Source of the DNA: Gamarada debralockiae
Lineage: Eukaryota > Ascomycota > Leotiomycetes > Helotiales > Hyphodiscaceae
Direction: 5' to 3'
DNA: 64,000 nucleotides
NCBI GenBank assembly: GCA_002803225.1
Contig: NXFV01000640.1
Location: 62,001 to 126,000 of the forward strand
This document shows positions 57,265 through 64,000 of the stretch, piece by piece; the stretch's first letter is position 1; each line of letters opens with the position of its first letter. The notes under the pieces are model-generated. The model saw only the letters and a program-made list of their open reading frames with translations, did no database searches and had not been told where the DNA came from. Both the position numbers and the translations under genes were made by a program.

Positions 57265-58367
57265 TTAGGCAACCAAGGAAACCAGACTCTTGTGCCTCTC
57301 CAAGAACTTCTCAACACACACCACGAATCTATCCAATTTACTCTTCGGAGTTCCCAATATCAACGCAATACTACCCCGTCAGGTAATCCAAAATCCATAT
57401 TCCATAATCTCCACAAAGAAAAGATCTTTCAGTTGCCAATCTTCGTCAATCTCCTCACGGCACGAAATTTCTGTCAGTCTATTGGCCGAGAAATGAATAC
57501 CACACAAGGATCCTCTTCCAGTGACACTCATCTTGGTGCCTTTGGAGACCCTCTGAAGCTCAGCACCGAAATAGTCTCCAAGTTTATTGAATTCGACCGC
57601 GACTTCTAGTTTTCATATTTCAGAGAGACCGATGAATCCAGCATGCATGATTAGAGTTTTGTTGTTGATGTTCCGGAGTGAGCCAATGAGTTGGGAGAGC
57701 GTGGATCGTAAACGGCCATGATTTCTCCTCTTCTACTAAAGGCTCCGAATGCGAGACCTCCGCCCAAATGCTTTCCAAAGGTAGTCAAGTCGGGTTTGAG
57801 GCCAAGGATTGCTTGGAGGCCGGATGGGCCGAGTCGGGAGGTCATGACTTCGTCGAGAATAAACTGCTCCAACCTATTTCGATCAGAAAGGTATCAGAAT
57901 GACAGCATTTTGAGCACATACCTCGTTTGCATTCTCCTAAATCTGCATCAAGAATTCCTTCGTTCCGAGAATGAGCCTCCCGCTCCATGCATGCCCTCAA
58001 CCAGTACTGCAGCAATATCATCCTGCTTAATCAACTTCTTCGCACCCTCCACATCATTATATCTCCCTATCACCCACTCATGCTAATCAACTCCATTCTC
58101 TTGAATACCGTCCCAGAAGCGAAGGACTCCGCGGGGATACCCACCAGAGAAGACTACCGCCTTGCGTTTCCCGGTGAATTTACGCGCACCTGTAAGAGCG
58201 TGAAGATTGCCCTCCGATCCGGAATTCGTAAGGCGGGCTTTGTCGGATGAAAGCGGGAGCAGATCAACTTGGCATGTGCTGCCTCTTGGGCAATGGTGGA
58301 GGAAGTTGGAATTATACTTTATTGCTACAGGCGCGATCATCTTCTTCACTGCCCGTCTGGCAGTCAA
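57265..58367 (-). pseudogene. class III (PLP-dependent) aminotransferase pseudogene, glutamate-1-semialdehyde-aminotransferase-like
   Basis: The minus strand preserves the family order. ARLTNSGSEGNLHALTGARK and FTGKRKAVVFSGGYPRGV come first, then KKLIKQDDIAAVLVEGMHG, then FILDEVMTSRLGPSGLQAIL. The PLP-lysine motif TFGKHLGGGLAFGAF follows, then TLIMHAGFIGLSE, and finally GSIALILGTP and the tail to 57265. Frames change near 57950 and 57870, and stops interrupt GTKEFLMQI and GFWIT. The N-terminal third is absent; only the AIF-like gene's 3' end lies beyond. It is a clear pseudogene. Several of its lesions are C-to-T-type stops (TGA or TAG), compatible with repeat-induced or spontaneous transition. 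Confidence 0.75.
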
Positions 58368-58403
58368 CGCACACCGTCATGGCATTTAGTCACTCAAATG
58401 TCA

Positions 58404-59779
58404 CTAATCATTAGACATATTTGGGTCCGCGTTGAACATTTCCCATGCCTTGTCCACCTCCAAATCGTCATTTTCGCTCTTCATGGGCACCAACATATCA
58501 TTTCCCTCTTCGCCATTCAAGTACATGACACAGTCCGCCTATGCAACTGTCAGAAGAGCCCTGAAACCATGAACTCTGTGAATGGAGGGTTCTTACCTTG
58601 CCCAAGCTGAGCTTCAAAGCACCTTCCAATGGAATGGGCTTATACGACTTCAATTTTGTCCTTTGCTTGATCAAAGACACAATATTCGCTCTAACAATCT
58701 CTGCCTGTACCATCCCCGCCCTTCCCATTTTTGGACCGCCAGTCTCTGCTACGTCTCCGAGAGCAAATATGTGTGATCCTTTCGAGATAAGATGATCGTC
58801 GACCAGTATTTGAAGTGTTGGCTCGACAAGGATTCTTCCATTCTTGACTGAGATGGCGTCAGATCTAAATCGACTGAGTACGGATGAGTTCGGATTTTGT
58901 CCCGTACAGGGGATCTGCGCAAACAAGTCAATATCCGTTTGGCATCGGGGAAGATTGGGAGTGACAAACTACGAGGTCAAACTGCTCGCTTCGGCCATCT
59001 CTGAACTGCAGCGACGCGCCTCCGACTTCTTTTGGGAGCTGCGGCCGTTCCTCAAGCATTACCTTCACTCCCATTTCAGTCAATTTATCAACGACATAGT
59101 CGTGCAGTCTCTTCCCAAAGTTCGGAAGCAGCTGACTCCTGGAGTGAATGAGCACTACATTCTTATCCTCATAAAAGGTTTTGATGTCGCCAGCGAGCTG
59201 TACACCAACCGGTCCACCCCCTACAATTGCAATGTTCTTCGCCGTCTTGATTTGCGTCTGCATATCTCTCAATTCCACACATCCATCCTCTTTTTCGGTT
59301 GCCCTAACTTGAGCTGGCGGATTCTGCTGCGTTCCTGTCGCGATAGCAAGGTACTCAAACTTGATTCTTTCTCCGGATTTCAACTCCACTTCACCATCAC
59401 TGATATTCGTCGCGAGATCTTGTACCATCTCAAAAATTCCCTTCGGAGCATCTTTCGCGAGACCGGCATATGGAACAAACGCTTTCTGTTCGTGGCCTTG
59501 GAGGACGGAATATCGAGGGAAGTTGAACAGATAATTGAAATGCGAATTCTTCTCGATCAGAACCACTCGGTACCCCGTTGGCAGACTCTCCGTCAATCTT
59601 TTCGCGAGAGATACACCGGCAAATGAACCACCGAGGACGACGACATTCTTGGCTGACGGAATCTCTCGGTACGTCCAGCGGTGAGCGACGGCTTGTACTC
59701 GTTGATACAACAAGGCGACGCCATATTTTATGAGGACGAAGACGAATTTTCGGTACAGCCTGAGCCTATCATTAGCCAT
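58404..59779 (-). CDS. AIF-like FAD/NAD(P)-dependent oxidoreductase (3 exons)
   Basis: The exons are 58970..59779, 58597..58914 and 58404..58538, with introns of 55 and 58 nt (acceptors GCAG, ATAG), giving 420 aa. The FAD-binding Rossmann motif is VVVLGGSFAGVSLAKRL and the NAD(P) motif is IAIVGGGPVGVQLAGDI. The C-terminal FAD motif is HIFALGDVAETGGP. This is the pyridine-nucleotide-disulphide-reductase-like family of apoptosis-inducing factor homologues (AMID type), which oxidise NADH and may pass electrons to quinones. There is no redox-active CxxxxC pair. The N-terminus MANDRLRLYRKFVFVLI could be a membrane anchor. A start 12 codons upstream (59815) is possible. It is intact, though flanked by a dead aminotransferase. 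Confidence 0.88.
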
Positions 59780-60343
59780 GATTTCGAAGAAAGTGAAGGA
59801 GATCTTAGCCGTCAAAACCTTTCGGTGGGAACAAGTCCTCTTTTAAACACGTCCAGCGGAGCTTCTATGGCCCTTCCGGTTCTGCCCCGAGGGCTCGCTG
59901 ATTGCGTTCCAATTTTGGAGTCAAAAGTCTTCTTATACTGGAGAACTTACGAGTCAGACCGGGGAATGATTCGACGACTAGTTTAAAGCTGCATTATCAG
60001 ATCAATCCGATAACCTTATTTGGTTGGAGTAATCACCGAATAGACCGGGAAGGAAAAGGCGTGCCCGTTCTTATGTCCGCATCACACCACCAAGGCTCCG
60101 AACTCGGCACATCACATGGAAGGATTTTTGACCGTATCGCCCTTTCTGACTCGTTCAAAGGCTTTGCGAGACCGTCACAATTCCGACGTTGCAGCGGAGG
60201 CTCAGTTTGGACATGTAACGTTTTCACGTGACTAGACACTGGGAGGGTCCTTTTTTCGAATCATGCCTTGACCAGATGCATCTGGCTGTAGTTTGTCTCG
60301 GTATCTGATGAAAAGCGATTTATTATTTCTATCGGAACTCATG
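59780..60343. other. intergenic
   Basis: Upstream region of the AIF-like gene and downstream region of the M20 gene. No gene seen. Confidence 0.5.
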
Positions 60344-61758
60344 TTATGCCTTCTGCTCTTCCTTGTCTTTCTCGAAATCCCGCTTCATGCTCTTTGCAAA
60401 CTCATCATCCGTCAAGACTCGCCAAGCAGTCGCTGCCATTCCTTTGCTTGTCATAAGGGTTACTCGATGAGCTTCCTCTGTGCCTGCGGCAGCAGTAAAT
60501 TCTGGTGTGTGGTTCGATGGGTTGTTCGGAGCTGGAATCGTGTACAGGCCATGGAAACCTGGGCAGACATGCGAGACATTTCCTAGAGGTCATTAGTTCA
60601 ATTGAGATGTGGAATTGAATGGGTTTCACGTACCCATATCTGTCGAGTACGATCCAGGAGCTGGATCTCTTTCTAGGTCGCAGACCTGAGGACAGCCAAG
60701 GCCTGCCATGATCTCTGCGTATGCCGAGCAGAGAGATTTGTTTGGTATGAGATTGGCGTATGTATTCGTCCTATCAACCTCAGCATTACTCCAAAAGAAT
60801 CTCATATACCAACATTACTCACTCCTGGAACTCAACCTTGCACCCAGTCGCGATGGCTGCACCCTCGAAGCACTTTATAACCCGCTGCTGCAACTCACGC
60901 GTGTCCTTCAAATTGGCTGCTCTCACATTGTAATCCAAGACACTCAATGGGGTGATGACGTTCGCTCTCGCACCGCCCTCAAGAATAACCCCCTGAATTC
61001 TTTGCTCAGGCTTGATCTGTTGCCTCAACATGCTCACGCCATTGTACGACAGCACCGCGGCGTCCAGCGCGTTGATGCCTTCATGGGGCGCTGCCGCAGC
61101 GTGCGCGGGCTTCCCTGTAAACGTAGCTCGGAACTTGGTACTGGCTACACAAGTTCCATAGGAGATACCAGTTACGCCTACCATCTTTCCGAAGGTCGTA
61201 CCTGCTACAGGATGCGTCATGAGCGATGCGTCGACGCCCTCATAAGCACCAGCTTTGATGAGCTTCACCTTCCCGCCGCCACCTTCTTCCGCGGGCGTAC
61301 CCAACAACCGCACTCGGCCAGGAATTGGGTGCTTCTTCATCGCTGCCACGAGACCTAGAAACGCAGCGATGGAGCCGGTCGCGATGAGGTTGTGGCCGCA
61401 TGCATGGCCGATTCCAGGGAGTGCGTCATACTCGACGTTGAAGTTCACCAGTCGTCCACCCTCGCCATACTCCGTTGAGAACGAGGTCTCGAGACCATAT
61501 GCATGAGGCGTCACGATGAAACCTTGAGCACGAAGGAAGGCTGTGATGTTGTCGTGGGCTTGGAATTCCTCATACCCTAGCTCTGGATTTTGGTGGATCT
61601 GGATACGTCAGATTTGAAATACGGCGCGAGATTGGTGGGCTGAAAACCTTGAGGTTGATCTCCCGCAGCTCTGTATCGAGCCCGTCGATTGACTTGTTGA
61701 TTTCACTTTGGATCTCAGACAGATCTTTGCCATGGCCGCTCACAAGTCCTTGAGCCAT
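60344..61758 (-). CDS. M20-family amidohydrolase / aminoacylase-like peptidase (4 exons)
   Basis: The exons are 61648..61758, 60823..61598, 60634..60770 and 60344..60582, with introns of 49-52 nt, giving 420 aa. Metal-ligand motifs of the family are intact: YDALPGIGHACGHNL (first His/Asp region), the catalytic pair in GTPAEEGGGGK, MTHPVAGTT, and the late His in NNPSNHTPEFTAAAG. The central dimerisation domain includes FTGKPAHAAAAPHEGINALD. The layout resembles fungal peptidase M20 domain-containing protein 2 / aminoacylase relatives, which cleave N-acyl amino acids, dipeptides or amides using one or two zinc ions. There is no signal peptide, so it is probably cytosolic. A regulator gene lies divergently close upstream. 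Confidence 0.9.
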
Positions 61759-62208
61759 CTTGAATAATTCAAGAAAGAATGGCGAGATATCTAAGGGAAG
61801 ATGGAAGTCGCTCGAACTTAAAATCCGATAAGCAAACTGAAAGTTCAAACACTCTTGAGCAGTTGGTTTCTTTCCATTTATGGAAAATGAAAATGACGCC
61901 GCGGTCGGCACATTTGGTCGATCTTCGCGGCGAGCTTTTTGTGGAACCTCTCGTATCAGGAAAGGATCATCGTCCGATTGGTATGCGGGGTAGAGAGGGG
62001 CAGCTATTGGTCAGAATTGCCGACGATACCGTATCGCAGCCACCCGACTATGTACGCCATGAGAGTGCGGCAGCCAGTGCGCCATCTTCTCATGGCTCGG
62101 CGAGCCAGAGACCTGAAGTCGGTGGAAGTCCCTGGAGCACAAACATTCGTCAAACTCTGGCCACCTTTCAAGGAGCTTCGAATGATTCTATACAGCCATG
62201 ACTTAATC
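61759..62208. other. 450-bp intergenic
   Basis: Upstream of the M20 gene and downstream of the third regulator. The plus frame at 61779..62201 is a shadow and has no domain. Confidence 0.5.
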
Positions 62209-64000
62209 CTATAGTGTTGGAATCGCATCTAGAAACGCAGTCTGACCCGTTAGCAAGTTGTGCTCTTCGCCTTCATGAAGAATGTCTCGTATTTCCGTCA
62301 TCCTCAAACGTTTGCCAGTCCGTTGTTGAGCCTCTAGCGTACTTTTCAAAGCACCCAGTACACGATAGCTGGTTATCTTGGAAACGATCCATTCTCTGTA
62401 GATCGTATCGTCAGTCTCAATTCCCGCGAGGAAGAGCGGCCATTGTAATCGTTCGTGAAGCTCGGTTCCGTTTGATGCGAAGGTCTGTTGAACGATTGAG
62501 AGAAGTTTCTTTAATGCCATGCAGATATCTGGGGGTGTGTCCGTTGTCAAATCGACAATCGTTGATCGAAAGTAGTAGACTCGGAGAGCGTTGAAGAGGA
62601 CCACATCGTAATCAGCGTTTACGAGAACTCGGGTTCGAGGCAGCGTCCTTGTTGCGGCGATGCGAAACACGGAAGAATATTCCTGCTCGAGCATGGTGAA
62701 TCTACGCTGAATGCGGCGACAAGTATCAACTTCCTCCCAGTCTGATCTGGATGACAGCTCATTGATATCTTGCTGCAAAGGCATCATGGCGAATAAGAAC
62801 TCAAGTATGACCGAGTTTTCGTTGTCGTCAAAAACTTGGCAGTCGGGATAGTCCGAGCCCCAGTGATTTTCAAGGACACTTCGTGAAGCATCGTATATGT
62901 TCTTCGTTCGGGCATCGTTCTCGGAGAGGTATCGTGCCAAGTAGCCACCTGAACCTTGAAACCCACATTTGACGTCTTCGTCAAACGTCCACATTATGAG
63001 GCGCGCTAGCAGACTTCGCTGTCTTATTGTCATGGCAGCCGAATCATCCGAGGGTCCATCCGAGGAGAGCGATCGAGCCGATCCAAGACATCGCGTGTCC
63101 AGTTTGTGCTTCTTGACAAAGTCGACGACGCTTCGGCTCAACTTTCTCAGTCGGTGATGAGTGACGTTTCTTCTCTTGGTCATGTAGAGGTATAAGAAGA
63201 AGAAACATATCATCAATGCCAAGTGGTCCGATTGTTCATTCTTCTTCATAGTCTCAATCCACAGTCTCGAAGCGATCTCAAAATGACCTTGGGCTCCTTG
63301 GTATGCGTGCTCGTTCGAAAGTCGAACGCTGTAGTCGTTTATCGATACCGCTAAGATGAAATGCATAATCATGGGATCGTACGACCCATAATTCAGGAGC
63401 ATCTTGTGTGTCGACCATTTTGGATCTTTGGTGGACCTGTACAACGAGAAAACGGTCTGATAGTGGTTCAAGGCCTGATGCTCGAAAGGAGTTAGAATCA
63501 AGGCGCTTGGTACGGTGAAGTGATAGTCAGACAACGGTTGGCTCGGTGAGAATGTCAGTTCCGCTGTCATGGGAGATCGTGATTGCTCGGCCGATGCGCC
63601 CGACGAGAGTTCTTCGAAGTCATCGAACTCGGCACTCGAAGAGCTAAGGACTGCCGGCGGTGACATCGTATCAAATTCGCTGTTCGGGAACTCAGGCCAA
63701 TCCATAGTGTCCCCATCAATCTCAATTGCTTCCCACCATTCATCAGAACCAACCCAGGAATCAATGCACGGCTTTTGCGGCGCATCGGAAGTGGGTGTAG
63801 TCTCTGACGCGAAGATTTCAGTTGCGATTAAAGGCAGAGGCGACCGAGCTGGTATTATCTCCCTTGGCATCCAGCTGTGGTGTCGCGACTTCAGTGATCC
63901 ATAGCCGCATCGTTTGACTTTGAGCGGAGGTTCTGGCGAAGGCCAGCCACATAGAAGGTTAAGACGAATGCATCTTGCGCACATTGGTCGTCTCTCATCG
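62209..64000 (-). CDS. Zn2Cys6 transcription factor, partial (5' end beyond the window)
   Basis: The minus frame is open from the right edge to a TAG at 62209, at least 597 codons with no intron. At the edge it reads DERRPMCARCIRLNLLCGWP, the second half of a Zn2Cys6 cluster (C-x2-C-x6-C visible; the first three cysteines lie outside). The ATG at 63984 is internal to the cluster and not the true start. A serine/proline/acid-rich linker follows, then a helical region of the DUF3468/Fungal_trans_2 type: YHFTVPSALILTPFEHQALN, HYQTVFSLYRS and LILAVSINDYSVRLS-like text. It is a nuclear regulator with unknown targets. Its closest neighbour is the M20 amidohydrolase, which may be a target. Confidence 0.85.
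   Translation of the reverse strand, partial: DERRPMCARCIRLNLLCGWPSPEPPLKVKRCGYGSLKSRHHSWMPREIIPARSPLPLIATEIFASETTPTSDAPQKPCIDSWVGSDEWWEAIEIDGDTMDWPEFPNSEFDTMSPPAVLSSSSAEFDDFEELSSGASAEQSRSPMTAELTFSPSQPLSDYHFTVPSALILTPFEHQALNHYQTVFSLYRSTKDPKWSTHKMLLNYGSYDPMIMHFILAVSINDYSVRLSNEHAYQGAQGHFEIASRLWIETMKKNEQSDHLALMICFFFLYLYMTKRRNVTHHRLRKLSRSVVDFVKKHKLDTRCLGSARSLSSDGPSDDSAAMTIRQRSLLARLIMWTFDEDVKCGFQGSGGYLARYLSENDARTKNIYDASRSVLENHWGSDYPDCQVFDDNENSVILEFLFAMMPLQQDINELSSRSDWEEVDTCRRIQRRFTMLEQEYSSVFRIAATRTLPRTRVLVNADYDVVLFNALRVYYFRSTIVDLTTDTPPDICMALKKLLSIVQQTFASNGTELHERLQWPLFLAGIETDDTIYREWIVSKITSYRVLGALKSTLEAQQRTGKRLRMTEIRDILHEGEEHNLLTGQTAFLDAIPTL

Overview
The window is nuclear DNA of a filamentous ascomycete (Pezizomycotina; a leotiomycete-like fungus is my guess, not shown). 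The reasons are short spliceosomal introns (mostly 45-65 nt, with CTAAC/CTGAC-type branch motifs), genes on both strands with no operons, and typically fungal families: HET, Clr5, CFEM, DUF3433, DUF3435, Zn2Cys6 regulators, a MARVEL-like protein. No rRNA, tRNA or CRISPR array was seen. All exon models were worked out by eye from splice motifs, reading phase and family resemblance; none has RNA support.

Left third (0-20 kb): a four-TM membrane protein, a block of transposon relics (transposase helix-turn-helix, DUF3435 recombinase), an intact HET-domain gene followed by a small hairpin repeat and tandem repeats, about 2.7 kb without a convincing gene, an acyl-protein-thioesterase-like gene lacking its catalytic histidine, a DUF3433 membrane protein, a gene-poor stretch, and a Clr5-TPR gene whose 14 near-identical TPR units end in a frameshift. 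Relics of another kinesin-light-chain-type TPR gene follow (20.8-21.7 kb).

Middle (22-38 kb): a six-exon secreted cysteine-rich protein with an 8-nt microexon, a CFEM GPI-anchored protein, two unrecognised proteins, a protein kinase with a tandem duplication at its ATP-lysine motif, and a large ankyrin-repeat gene. HET, Clr5-TPR, TPR relics, kinase and ankyrin genes within 35 kb look like a neighbourhood of fungal allorecognition or immune-type proteins; this is inference.

Right (39-64 kb): an intact eight-exon Zn2Cys6 regulator with a 250-bp MITE-like insertion in its upstream region, then four decaying metabolic genes: a ThDP enzyme of the benzoylformate-decarboxylase/acetolactate-synthase superfamily (in-frame TAG), an aldehyde dehydrogenase (frameshift), an MFS transporter (several lesions) and a Gfo/Idh/MocA oxidoreductase (several frameshifts). 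The set looks like a decarboxylate-then-oxidise catabolic cluster with its own transporter and regulator that is being lost. After it come a hemerythrin-like protein, a second Zn2Cys6 regulator, a membrane-protein pseudogene, a ten-cysteine small secreted protein, a class III aminotransferase pseudogene, an AIF-like FAD oxidoreductase, an M20 amidohydrolase, and a third Zn2Cys6 regulator cut by the right edge.
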